A DNA stretch of 64,000 nt, from NCBI GenBank assembly GCA_025738555.1, contig JAOVFP010000006.1, positions 1,054,001 through 1,118,000 of the forward strand, given 5' to 3'. The stretch's first letter is position 1. Every line of letters starts with the position of its first letter. Position numbers and translations under genes: made by a program. The notes beneath the pieces are model-generated. The model was not told the origin of the DNA. It saw only the letters and a list, made by a program, of their open reading frames with translations, and did no database searches. Origin of the DNA: Cyathus striatus. Lineage: Eukaryota > Basidiomycota > Agaricomycetes > Agaricales > Nidulariaceae. Shown here in pieces: positions 11,434-23,369 of this stretch.

Positions 11434-13876
11434 TCACCCCCTTATCCTCCACCCATCGCCCTTGCGACTCACCCTTCCCACACCTCCGAATCCCTCTCGG
11501 ACAATGAGCCACAGGCCGGTACAGCACACAATATCCTTAATCTCTTCCGCCGTCAGTGTCGTGCCATGATAAGGCACCGGTGTGCCGTATTCCTGCTGCG
11601 AGGATTGTTGGGCTGCAAGAGGAATCAATATCTGCCCAACTGCGGAAGGAAGAAACACACCTCCCACCCCACGCCGCCTCACAATGCCCATCCTCTCAAC
11701 CTCCACATCAGGAAGTGGAAACGGGACCTTGAGCATCGCAACGACCTTGGGATGATGCGGGGTCGGGGACAGCGTGCCCACTTTCACTCTCAACACCTGT
11801 GCCTGCGGAGGTGCCTGTGGCACCGGACCATGCCCCTGCGAGGAACTTGGTCTAGAGGAAGGAGCAACAACAGGCGCAGACCTCCGAATTTTAAGCGTAC
11901 AAACCCAAGGCGTCTCCGAATCCTCTGGGTCACTTTCGTCCCCTTCGTCTCTCTCCTCCACACCGCCCTCTTCAGAGGTAACATTGGTACCAAAACTGGC
12001 TGCAGAAAGACGGTTCTTTTTCTTCTCCCGCTTCTCCCTCTCGCGGTCCTCGTCTTCTTCATCGACCGTACTCCGTCTATGTGTGCTTCCCCTCCTCCGA
12101 CTCCTCGCGCTGCCCCCTTTCTCTTTGTCATCGCCCGTAACAGCGCCCTTCTTCCCTTTCGCGCGCTTCCACTCGAACCGTACTTCCACTCCGCCCATTC
12201 CGCTAACTGCTCCCTGAAGCGGGAGCATCCCAGGCACCCCGCTCAAATGCACGGCCCCAAGCGCACCAAGGAGACCGCCCTCCTCTCCCTCGCGCCTCTT
12301 TAGCCACCGCCTGACAAGCCACACGTACATCAGCGCCCTCTCCCCTGAGCGACACATTCCCCCTTGGCGCAGGCTGGGTAGAAGAAGAAACATACGTGGG
12401 CTGAATACCCAAAATGGGGGGACGAAGCTGGAGTTTTTCCTGCTTCTCCTTTTCTCTGATGGTCTCCATCTGGGTTTGGGTGGGCGCGAGCTGGAAGCGG
12501 GTCCGAGTTTGTGCTGGAAAGAAGGGACACGGAAGAGGGATTGGGGGAGGGGGAACGCCTGCGTATGTTGGTGTTTTGGGGTTCGGTTGTGGTGCTGGTG
12601 TGGGCTAGGGGAGAGGAGGGGGGAACGCCGCGGAGGTCTGCGGAGAGACTTGTCCCGTCCAGCGTTGCGGTTAGACGGCTCTTGCTGTTCCGCAGCGTGG
12701 CGCGGATGTTGAGTCCTCCTAGGGGTGGGAGGCCATTTGTGAGAGAAAGATTCCTCCCGTGTCCTTTGTTCGTCGTTGTTGGACTCGGGGTGACGTTCAC
12801 ATCGGGGACCATCGATACTGGCCTTTTCGGTGTGGGCGACTGCGGGGTCTGCTGTTGTTGCGGGGAGGAAAAGATGGCGATGGAAGGCGAAGGCGAGGAG
12901 GGGGGGAAGGGACATCCTTCGCTGACGAGTTTTTCTTGAAAAATTTGCCAAAGATGTTGCGTTTTCCGACTGCGGGAGGGGGCGTCTGGGGGATGGTGGG
13001 GAGAGGGGGTGGGACGGAGACCTGTTGTGGGATGGGTGTTAGGTGGTGGCTGTGGGAGTGGTTGGTGGAGGTGAGGGAGATGGCGGAAGAGGCAGCGCTG
13101 TCTTGGATTCTGTCCTTTGTGCCTGTGCGGTGCACGATGCCCATCTCGTCTGTGCTGCCCTGTCGCTCCTTGGAATTGGGGTCGCCCCAGACCTCGACGG
13201 GCTCGATGACGGCGAGCTCCATCATCTCGATGCCGCGTTTCTGGAAGCGGGCGATCTTGGCGTCTGTTCCTGCATCGACGACGACGTTGGTGAGGACGTT
13301 GTGTGCCTGGAGGTTGTAGAGGGGGATGATGGTGCGTCTGGAGGTGGAGGAGGAGGAGATGCTGGCGAAGGATGCGGTGGAGGAGGAGCGGAGGGAGGGC
13401 TGATAGGAGGAGGCGGAGGTTGCAGTGGTTGCAGTGGAAGTGACAGAGGTGCTGCGCGTCAGGTCGTTGATATCTGCAGTCGTGGGGGTGGCAGATTCGA
13501 AGGAGGCGCGGGCGGTGGTCGGGGTGGTTGGGTTCACGCCGGTCGGGGGCTTGACGTTTGGCGGAACCAGCTGGACCTGGAGGTTGAGCGGGTGGTTCGA
13601 TTTGGACGGGGGCGGGCGGACGATGATGAATGTCTGTGTTGTAGTCAGTAGATGCGATAGACAAAGCCAGAATACACACACCTCATTCACTTTGTCCTTC
13701 TTCGACTTCTTTCGGGTGGTCTCCGTGTCCCTTTCCTCGCGCTCCCTGTCCTCCTCGCCCTGGGTTTTCTGTTCGTCGTCCTCATCCTCATCCTGTGCAA
13801 ATACCCTGCGCTGGTCGCGCTCAGGGACGTTGATGTGGAGAGCAGAGGGCAGGAGGGAGGCTATTGAGCTGAGCAT
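11434..13876 (-). CDS. long low-complexity conserved hypothetical protein
   Basis: A best-guess model with exons 13876-13682, 13633-12914, 12851-12531, 12490-12396 and 12310-11434 gives about 735 aa. The first intron (GTGTGT...ACACAG) and the last (GTATGT...CTGAT...TTGTCAG, 85 nt) are convincing. The other two, 62 and 40 nt, have weak donors and could instead be single-base indels; the first sits by a run of seven C. Visible features: an acidic/basic N-terminus, FIIVRPPPSKSN, a Ser/Thr-rich tract, RGIEMMELAVIEPVEVWGDP, KRNIFGKFFKKNSSAKD, a long Pro/Ser region, a basic-acidic DEEDEDREREKREKKKN stretch and a C-terminus with PWVCTLKIR and ALMYVWLVRRWLKRRE-like segments. I recognise it only as a basidiomycete protein of unknown function. 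A cytosolic or nuclear scaffold-like role is a guess. Confidence 0.6.
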
Positions 13877-14475
13877 GGTTGGTGAGAGTGATCATGGAAG
13901 AGGAGAGAGCAGTGGGCTGGTGGATGGGATCATAACCATCTTACGCTCCCGGCTCATTTCGTCATTTTGTTTATGTCACTCTGAACCAACTCGATCTGGT
14001 TTAGTTTGCGGCGGCTACCGAATACACCATTCCCCCACCTCTTTCTCTCCTCCTGTTCTTCCGGCCCTGTCTTTTCCGAGAGTGCCTAGTAATTGAGCCG
14101 AGACTCCTCCTGTAATCATCTCCTATCAGCTCTTACTCAGTAAACTGGCCCGCCGGCTCCGCTGACGAGTGCACTTTTGACCTTCTCTCCATCCCAATGA
14201 CGACATACCATTTCCAATTTCCAATTTGCTTCCACCACACCTACGCAATATCTTATCTCTCCGCATACAACAATCCTCCAACCGATCAACCCGCCACTCC
14301 CCGTCTCCTCTAAACGCCCAAAGTCATCTGGTCTTACCTCGGTCTTACAACCGTTAAACCACGCGCTAAACTTCCATCGTCCCATTTCCAAATGAAATTA
14401 TCACGGGTTCAACCTTCATTCTTCAAATCCCCCTCCTTCCCTGCACATTCCACACCAAGCAACCGCAGTATACGG
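13877..14475. other. promoter region, no gene
   Basis: This is the upstream region of the long minus-strand gene. GC content falls towards the repeat field. No supported feature. Confidence 0.35.
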
Positions 14476-16155
14476 AGTGAAACACAACCACCTCGACTCG
14501 ACGTTTGATCCTACGAGAAAGGACTGCGCATATCCAGTAAAAATTGCATTGCATATTGTACTACAAAGAGCATCATCGGAAACACGATGTCCATCACCGA
14601 ACGTCAATTCAAACCGATTACTCGAACGAGGACAGACATGGAATAGTACATTACCGACGCCCAGTGATGCGGGAAATAAAGGATGTACAACTGCGTTACG
14701 CGGTCTCGTTGCCAACTATGACCACCGTGGAGAAAAGGAATTACAAACTCGAACCAGACGCGCGCCGAAACTATACTACTTCAGCCGTCAGGAGAACACC
14801 TCGACCTCGAAGACCAAGACAACAAATTAAACTGCGGACCTCCCTCCCCCTCGACAATCCAAGAGAGTTGAACCAGTTCCAAACTGCGCTGCGCATTCTC
14901 TTCCAGCCCGGGAAATAAAATAAATATGAAAGAAAAAAACTCTTGGTGCCGCAGCTCGACGACGACCATCCACTGCGGAGTTGTTCTACACACTATCAGA
15001 GTGTTATGCGACCCTTGTTCGACCATCTACTGTACTTCCAAACTGAGCACCACGGAACTCCAACTTCAGGAACATCGTGCCACAGCACGTCGAGAAACTG
15101 TCATTTGCGCATGTCAGGACTATTCTACTTTTGCCGTCGGGAATATCTCTGAGCTCGAACTACTGGGCCTTTTTGATTCGGAGAATTACATATGGACGAT
15201 TAAGTACGTGGAGTGTTGTAATCTCAGTTACGCGCGTCATAGCTGGTTACAAAGTTCACTTTGAAGATATTAACCCCAATGATACTTGGAGAACGGGATG
15301 AAGTCGAACAGACTCCGATGCTACCTGTTCAGTGGGTTGGTGCATATGTCAGGATGAACGAAAACCTTACACAAATTGATCAATGCCGACGACATACGCA
15401 TGAAGATTATAATATCGTATACTGCCAACCGTACCACGCAAGTCAAATCTACATTGCCGATGCTCGTCATGTGCCTAGACATTACGCCCTGCATCATCGT
15501 ACACGCTTCAGATCCCGGCAGGAGATGTGTCGATGAGAGACCCTGCGGGAGTTCTACCGCGCACCAGGGATCTGTACTACCCCTGCCATCGGGAGAAAAC
15601 CTCGACATCGGCCTCGAAGACATGAAATTAAACAGCGGGTCTGTCCTTAATTTTGCATCGAGGGTCCGCTGGGCGTCTCTATCCTAGTGAAAGACTCGAG
15701 ACACTGAGCATTTTTCTTCCGATCTGGGAAATAAAATACACAAATGGTTGAAATTTGGTGCCGCTGCCCTTTCGATTCAAATTGCGCATGCAAGTTGATC
15801 TTGTGCATGATACCCCCCCAGGCAGACTATGCGACCCTTGTTACAGTACGGATGGTGTTCCGTTGTAATTACAAACTGAGCTTGTTGTACAAATCATTAG
15901 CTCCACAAAATTTCAAGGACGAACGGAGAGTCCATACTACACCACGGTGTGTCGCAAAGTTGATATATCCAGAGTCGACGCCTGTCTTTCTGCAGTCGGG
16001 GAATATATCTGGTCGACTTGAGTGATTCGGAGAATTGGTTGGCTGATGGTGTTTGGTTTGCCACTCCAAACATAGATAACGGAATCAAGTCGAAGAACAC
16101 TCATTATCTATCATGATGCATAGGGGCCGCGATGTATCTTGTTCGAAAGATGTTA

Positions 16156-16740
16156 CAGTCGAACCCCTCTTAAGGCATACGCTTCGGTGGACTGGCCAGC
16201 GTATGACTTATGGGATATATGACTTTTGAGCGACCTTCCAAAAAAGGAAAATTTCGGAAAAACAACGATTTTCATGATTCATAAGTGAAGGTTACAGAGA
16301 GCTATTTACGTTGAAGAGAAATCTAAGTAGCTAAGCAATAAGGCCTAAAATAGCTTATGATTTTTTGAAAAAGTCAGTTAAAGCTGTATCTTTCATATTC
16401 TTGAACTTTTCGAGGCGAAGCTGTCTATTAAATGAGCCCAAAATGGTGTCGAGTTTGCGGGAAATGGGATCATTCATGTCTTCGGTGTACCTCTTAATAA
16501 TTGATACAGCTGCAAGAACATTACGCCAGGTTGGACCAGCCTGGCACACATTGATAGACTCCTTAAACTTGGAGAGCTCTTTCTTAAGAATAGCAATGAG
16601 ATTGGGAGGCATGATAGTGTGCACAATGAAAGTGGGTCCTGAAAATTACCTCCAGACTGGACTCTCTGAATTGCTCTCGGACACGTAGGTGGCCCCAGGT
16701 TAGCCCAGTGGTGCTCGAATCACATACTATTCAACTCAAA
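16156..16740 (-). mobile_element. pogo/Tigger-like DNA transposon relic
   Basis: A terminal-repeat-like sequence CAGTCGAACCCCTCTTAAGG starts at 16156 directly after a TA dinucleotide, the target site used by pogo/Tigger elements, whose inverted repeats typically begin CAGT. Inside, on the minus strand, an 89-codon ORF (16624-16355) reads like the C-terminal tail of a CENP-B/DDE transposase: MPPNLIAILKKELSKFKES, WRNVLAAVSIIKRYTEDMND, and a final DTALTDFFKK. The catalytic DDE core and the other terminal repeat were not found, so the element is truncated. The right end given is approximate. It could also be a remnant of another Tc1-mariner group. Confidence 0.45.
16355..16624 (-). pseudogene. 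putative transposase C-terminal fragment
   Basis: This 89-residue ORF is rich in Lys and helical and ends LTDFFKKS, a tail style common in fungal pogo-like transposases. No start region, helix-turn-helix or DDE triad is present. The link to transposase rests on the tail and on the neighbouring terminal-repeat-like sequence at 16156. Confidence 0.35.
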
Positions 16741-18130
16741 TTCAACCCATTGAAACAAGGTGGCATGCCAGGGTGGGTGGGGAGTCGGTAAATACAAAAT
16801 TTGATGGTAGGGAAGGATGAATGAGATGTATAAGCGCTGGAACGCTTATGTAATATTATGCGTTTTTCTGCGCAAAATCATATGCATTTACTATTAATGG
16901 ACACGACTAGTTTAGTGGGTTGGTTGACAGCTGCAGTATGAAGTAAAGAATGGAACAGTTCGAAGCAGCAGGTAGGTGAAACTAACAAAGTTAGGATGAA
17001 TGAGCAAATGGCACCACTTTGCATACTGAGCAATGCCGTCGACATACGCATATCACTGGCTAATCATATATATGGTGCTATTACTAGGTGATGCATCTTG
17101 CACTGCCGACCGTACTACGCAAGTCAAATCAGTATCTTGCTGATGCTCTTTCAATATATTCACGCGCCAAGATATTATCCTTCACCATACTTTAGCTGCC
17201 GGCCGAATACGTCAATGTGCTCAGACCAGAGACGAATAAGAGATCCCCCACGGGGTTTTCTTTTCTTCCGAACCGGGGGATTCGACAGGTGAACACGATG
17301 AATGTGACTGTATCATATCAGCTGCAGTTCCAGCCTTCCATGTACAGCTTCTATTTCGTTGGGAAACAGCAAACCACTGTACGACATAGCGGTTCAGTTC
17401 TAAGATATCGACCCACCGTCCACGAATGGAAGTACATCAACATGCGCCGATGGTAGTACCTGATTCAACTTCAAACCCACCATTTTTAGTCATATTCCAG
17501 GAGTCAATACCACTGTACTTCAGCCGGCGGGGAATAGCTCTGATCTTTCATCCCGACACTCACAGACAGGACCCGTAAAAGCCCAGTTCCAAGCGATGAC
17601 ACCTGCTAGCCCTAGTAGTTGACTTGATAATACTAGATAAAAACAACCAGTTCGTTGGGTCGATCGCTAGGTTTCCTGGTGCACGACCACAATCTTAATG
17701 CAGTACGGGTTAAGGGAGGTCGAGATGTAGATGGTGCCCATGAGTCCATACACAGTGGCCTGTCGTGTCAAGATGTCTATTATCAAATGTCATGCTGTCG
17801 GATAATAGGCATACTATTTGCCAATGTTCTTTACGATCATGTGCCAGGACATGAACTTGTTCAATATCATGGTACTTCAGCTACCGGGAGAATACGAGAA
17901 TACGTCGTTTGATTCGGAGGTTAAGACAGTTGCTCTGCATTTCCCATGTCCACAAGCCCTCCATTTTAGTCATGTACCAGGAGTCAAGATCATTGTAATG
18001 TAGCCGTTGGATAACAACTAGAGTCCAAAGACAAGATTATCTCCGGAGCTTTCTGATTCGGAGCATCATGATTCATGGTGTACCATGTGTCAATCCCGGT
18101 TACGGTTTTTTTCTCCGGTAAATATGAACC

Positions 18131-19758
18131 ACTGAATACCACTATGGTTCACTTCCAGGAGGCCGACATAGACGAATGATAGAATTCGACATCATGTGCT
18201 GCGCTACTATCATATACTTATATCCGCAGTCAATATTACGTGTTACTGACAGAAGTTCAGCTTCGAGGTCCCACAACTTCAAGGTCACGAAGCCCATCAA
18301 TTGTCATGTGGCGCCTCTGCTTGGGGTATTTGATGAATTTGAAAATCGAAAGAAAGGCCATGTGATTTTCATCCTGATAAAGGTGACCACTCAATGAGAA
18401 TTGGCGAAGTATCGTATGAGAACCCACCCATCTGTTTGTGAACTGCACCTGCTGCGTAGCCATGTCTATCACTCAGATAAAATGCAGCTAACAGTACGAA
18501 GAACCTGATGCGCACCCACAATGGAGAATTACATTCGAATTTGGCTCGATACGAGAATCTTCGGTCATCGTTACTGTCCTTCAACCGCCTGTTCAGGTCG
18601 AAATACTTGTTGATGCAAATTTGTATGAACAAATAGCGAGTGTCTAACATAGTCACGCTACGTATATAGAAATGCTAAGCGGCAAGGATGACCACTTTAC
18701 ATTGAACAGATCGACCCTGTAGTGCAGGCAACAGAAGCGAAGCCAGCCTCATTCGCAAGTTAGAAAGCCGCGGAATCGTGATATCGGCAACACGGATATA
18801 TACCGTAAAATTTGCAAGGTCGAAAAAACCGCATTAAGTATATGGATGTGTGTCAACTTACACCCCCTTCGATACAAAGGCAGAGCGTAACTGTGCAAGA
18901 GAGATGAACAACTTAGTAAGTATAGTCGCCACGGACCAGCTTCATGAAAGAAAGTTGGTGACAAGGCTCCGAGTGTAATGTTGACGACCTTCATACACGA
19001 GCAGAATGTAGCCTTAAACCGCCGATGAGTCCACTCCGAAAAGCTAAATACCCATGCTATACTCCGTAGTATTGAACCTAGCGTCATGTACATGTGAAGT
19101 TATAGCTACGTACTCATAAAATCGGCATTGTCGGAGTAACCAACGTAGGGAAATGTCTGACTTGGGAAACAGAAGAACAGTAATAGCATCATGGCCGCTA
19201 TATCCACGACAAATCCACGGTATGGGATACAAAGAGCCCTATAAAAGATAGTAGGAGCCTTCCAAAGAAATAGTAAATCCAAGTAGGAAGGTCGATATCT
19301 TCCAAGCAGTGACCACGATGACCATATGATTGAGCATTGCAGATCGAGTGCAGAGTCACAGCCATTGCGATTCTTTGCGAGATCGTACATGTTCCGTCTT
19401 TCATTCTGTAGAGCGGCCGGTGTACTGCATTGTAACTTCCTGACGAAAAGAGGAAACCGGTATTCCACCGATAGAAAGTTGAACAAAGCCCAGCACGGCC
19501 AACGTGCGCACGTTCTTCATGTGCTCTTCAGCATTAAGATGTTGAGGGCTAGGATCGTGTAGGTGTGAACATTTAAATGAAGCAAAAATGAAGCACACGA
19601 AATATATATATGTGGTGACTTTCTTCACATGATGAGCTCCTCGACGTCGATGGCAAACATGATACGATGAAATGCATAGAATGCTATTTCCAGCAGTCGG
19701 TAGCGTAAGAATGTACAATGAACTATAAACATAAACAGAACATCAGATGGGAACTTAC
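18131..19758. other. intergenic with weak coding traces on the minus strand
   Basis: Several hydrophobic ORF pieces occur between 18.7 and 19.7 kb on the minus strand (for example SLYILTLPTAGNSILCIS at about 19.70 kb). They may belong to the same decayed or multi-exon membrane-protein gene as the exon at 19759-19882. No reliable model could be built. Confidence 0.3.
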
Positions 19759-19882
19759 GCTTCATCCTTGACCAGAGTTCCTGGAATTACAGGAGGAAAG
19801 ACATCATATATGATTCCAATGAAGGTTGCGCACAGCTTTATGTTACTTTCCACTAGAACATGAAGAACGAGGACGACATGAG
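19759..19882 (-). other. possible exon of a membrane protein
   Basis: A continuous frame flanked by a TTTCTAG acceptor and a perfect GTAAGT donor reads HVVLVLHVLVESNIKLCATF then IGIIYDVFPPVIPGTLVKDE. The first part could form a membrane helix. It reads as genuine coding sequence, but no start exon was found upstream and the following exons are uncertain. It may be an unannotated gene or a fragment. Confidence 0.3.
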
Positions 19883-20390
19883 TGGCTAGAAAGCTTGAAT
19901 TTCAATTTTATAGTCTTCGTAAACGCTGCGTGTGCGTGCCAGATCAGCGTATGATTGTACTTTCTTTTCCCTAAAGTAAGCACAAGCGGAAATGTAGGTC
20001 CTGGTGGGTTCGAGGCAGTGACAATAATCTATCTCGGGGCCTGCGGTTTCTGTTGAACAAGTGAAGTGGGAAGGTTGTCTAATAGCATATGTCCCTCGTG
20101 TTAGTGTCCTGTGATCTCCATGGAAGTTATGCGATGCTGGTAACGTCAGGACTGCATCAGTTGTAGGTGTCTAAGTGTCTCGTAGGACCAACAGCCACCT
20201 TTGGCATAAATATGGCGTACGCTGGCGCCATTGGGCTTCTCACCAATTTTATTAACCGTATTCGACGCTTGTAGAGGTCAATAACGCCATCGGACCCATT
20301 TGGACCCTTTCAAACGTTCGTTCTCGAATCTCGACTCTTGAGAAGGTTCCCCGTGCCACTCCCCCATCCTTCCACCCAGATACCAGCAGT

Positions 20391-22205
20391 ATGGGCCGTC
20401 GAAAAGGCATTGTTGCAGCAGTCGTCGATTCTGTAACGGGTTGGAATTCGAAAGCAAAGTCACGCAGCCAAGCTGAACGGGAATACGACAGCGCAAACCC
20501 CGCTCACTGTGATCGCGCCGAACAAGCACTTCCTAGCCTTCCCACTCGATCCAATACCAACGCCGCTAGTCTCAATACTCGCTCTCCCTCAGCTCGCAGT
20601 ACCCTCTCGTATGGTTCTGTGAATTACTTTGGTCTACCAGACGGCGTTCCTAGGCTCATTCATTCCAGTCCTGAAAGGAGAAGAAGCAAGGATTCTGTAG
20701 CGCTCTTGAACCGCGTACCAGAGGAGGAGGATATGATGGACCGCGAACATGAAGAGGAGTCAAGATATACCGGTGGTGCTCCCCTTGACTATGAAGAAAG
20801 GGAATCTGAAGAGGAGGAATGGGAGCTAGACGAAGAGTTGGCAGACAGGGGGTTGTATAGAGGTATGGTTCATATATCCTGACTCTGCTATATAACCTGA
20901 TCATGGCGCTCCTTCCTCGCTGCAGGTTCATACAAGCGTTTGGTGGCCCTATACACGCTGACACCGTTCACAACGCTTGTCACTCTCATACTCCTGGCAG
21001 TCCTGCCCCCGATCATTTATCCTACCAAGCAGCCTTCGCCGTATCCATATGCGCCGTATCTACCATTCCCCATTCCCGAGGTACTGGCTGCAATGGCAAT
21101 GTGGTCTCTCGCGTACCTAATACATTCACCTCTCTACGCCCTCGCTTCAGCAATGTCCTCCCCGTGTCACTTGTTTTCTTCCTTTGTTGAATCTTTGCTG
21201 GCAGTCACACTCCAGTCTACTTCTGCTATCCTCTTCCGCCTAATTTCTATTCCCATTCTCCTCATTCCTCATTATGCCGCGTATGATTATCCCACCTGGG
21301 AAGACAATACCTTCCGACGCGTTTGGTGGGTGTCACTAGGCTGGGCTGCTGCTGAAGCGGTGGTAGGTATAGCACAAGGCTATAAATCCATTGCATTATA
21401 TAAAGAAGTACTTGTTACAATTCGGAAAACACCTACCGACAACACCCTAAATCCAACTCGTGCTACTGAAGTGCATAAATCCGATCCTGAATTAACTCCC
21501 ACCACTATACACCCTGCACAACGCAGCAGCAGCGAGAGCCTCTCAACTCCGACAATCCCTTCTGGGTCATCTTCAAGGCAAGAGCATGGTAGTACTGTTG
21601 ATGCCAATGCGCAAACTGCTGCCGAAGGCGAACGTCAGCCTCTTCTACCTAGGAAGCTAACGACAGATTCTGAGCGACAGGAGCTCCTCCTCAGGACAGC
21701 ATTAGAGATGGAGGTCGAACGCGACCTTGATCAGCTTATTGCTCTCAAGAGACGCGAAGATATCGAAGACGCTTATGGGGTGCCTTTCATTGTAAATTTT
21801 CCAGCTTCTGATATTTTCATCGAGTTACTAAACTCGTATATCTAGCACATTCCCGTCTTCATCTCATGCCTCCATCGAATCAACGCTCTCCTATCCTCTC
21901 TAGGTGTCACTCTCCTTCTCTCAGCAGCATATATGCGCTCCACTTTTGCAGAGTATACACCTCCAGCTATTCCATACCTTTTCAACACCCGTACATCGTT
22001 CGCGGTTCATATCACATCTACCAAATCTAACACATACCTCGCAGTTACTGTTCCTGTTGTCCTCGTGCTGCAAGTGTTTCTCTCGCTCCTCCATACACCA
22101 TTAGTTTTACCGAGAGTCGGAGTGCATACATTTGTATATTTAGGTCTGCTTATTTCTCTAGGTATGCTATTCTCGGGTTTAAGTGTATGGAAAGCTTTGT
22201 CTTAG
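20391..22205 (+). CDS. multi-pass membrane protein of unknown function
   Basis: Three exons (20391-20862, 20926-21791, 21846-22205) join in phase to 565 aa. The N-terminal 150 residues are soluble, opening MGRRKGIVAAVVDSVTGWNS, with Ser-rich and strongly acidic stretches (EEEEWELDEELA). Then come hydrophobic segments: TPFTTLVTLILLAVLPPIIY, EVLAAMAMWSLAYLIHSPLY, a segment around SAILFRLISIPILLIPHYAA and WWVSLGWAAAEAVVGIAQGY. A polar loop with a di-acidic/charged region (LLPRKLTTDSERQELLLRTA) follows, and exon 3 adds two or three more helices ending SLGMLFSGLSVWKALS. About six to eight membrane spans are expected. I recognise the style of a conserved fungal integral membrane protein but no named family; location could be vacuole or ER. 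Introns have standard GTATGG/GCAG and GTAAAT/CTAG ends. The gene looks intact. Confidence 0.8.
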
Positions 22206-23369
22206 GACTGCCGTACAACATACTTATGTTACCAAAAATGTATTAAATATCCAATAAATATTCTGGACCCTTATGGCATGCTTTTGAAACAAACCATGTA
22301 ACATGTTGTACTTAGTAGCTGTACTACTCAATGCCCCATTCTTGCATTGCGCTGGGAGAGTAAGCACAACAATCATAATATCACTCGCCAGTTGTTAAGA
22401 GAACCTCTCAGTGAGCTGACCAACTTGAGATCAACTGTATTTCCTCGATACATAAGTTTCAATGATGGGACTAGTGTGATGCTCAAGTGATGCTAGCGAC
22501 TGGTGTGACAGTCTCATTTATAATTTCATACAACTTGCAATTGACTTGCAAGTTGGGGGAGTTCATGTTTGCTACTTAGTTCATGCATCTTTGTCTTGTC
22601 TTCGTCCGTCATGCGATCAATTCGCACTGCTTCAATGGTGTTCAAACCAACCTCTCGTGTGTCTCGGCCTTCGGAGCTTGGTAACGATTATTTCGGGACG
22701 ACAATCCAATCGTAGTGTTGCAGGACTGAATCGTTGTTCCATCATGAAAGCTCCCGCTTCAGGCTACCTACTAGATTGTACCTTGGATTATCTTCACAGG
22801 GGAACTCTCGATTATTGCGGTGCCTTTATTTCATTCATGGGATTGATGCTCCACAATCCATTTAGATGAGGTGGCAAAGATAGTCTAAGAGCCTTAGCAC
22901 TGGCACAAGCATGTATGTAACACAATTCAAACAAAATGTACTTATCTCTCAAGTTGACAGCACACATAATGTTTTTGGCTTATCTATTCCAACCAAGGTC
23001 TTCTATGGTCGAGAGCGAGATAATTGAGTAGTGCGTTGTGTTGTTCAGCAAGTTTACGACTTGGTCAAGTCGTACTGCAAACAACTTGCAAAACTCCGCT
23101 GCCAGACCGCCATTCACAAAGCGCGCACTTCATCCAAACTTCATCTTAAGCCGAGCAACAAGACGGGCCTGTCATTATGTACAACTTGCAAGTGTATCAA
23201 ATAGCTATCAAATCACTAACCCTTATTGGCACACTAAATTGCGTTCGCGGATACGGAAGGGTGAACATGTCAAATGACAAATTACTATTCTCGCTCCCGA
23301 TTTCTCTCACTTCACGCTCTTCAAAACGTTCTTTAACATCCCCAGCTATTTGTGAAGCGTAGCGACCTA
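22206..23369. other. intergenic with repeated ACTTGCAAGT palindromes
   Basis: No gene seen. The 10-bp palindrome ACTTGCAAGT occurs at about 22544 and 23182, with half-matches (ACTTGCAA) at about 22530 and 23081. These lie in the region upstream of the first rhodopsin-like gene. Confidence 0.4.

Larger units (their letters stand above)
14475..18130. repeat. field of diverged direct repeats
   Basis: Several segments recur in the same order about 810-840 bp apart: 14774-14830 with 15577-15635 (tactac...cctcgac...cctcgaagac), 14904-14960 with 15722-15775 (GGGAAATAAAATA...TTGGTGCCGC), 15005 with 15827 (TATGCGACCCTTGTT) and 15120-15190 with 15985-16036 (GTCGGGGAATAT...TGATTCGGAGAATT). A further match pairs 15381-15460 with 17030-17140. 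Shorter copies of a CCAGGAGTCAA...TACTTCAGCCG block occur at about 17490, 17835 and 17970. Divergence is high and no copy keeps an open reading frame. It looks like an old tandem array or repeatedly duplicated element, broken by the transposon relic at 16.16 kb. Confidence 0.6.

Noticed and set aside
11566..14096. Several long plus-strand ORFs (up to 245 codons) and overlapping minus ORFs
   Set aside because: They are frame shadows of the GC-rich minus-strand gene. Their translations are Arg/Pro/Gly-rich and lack coding character.
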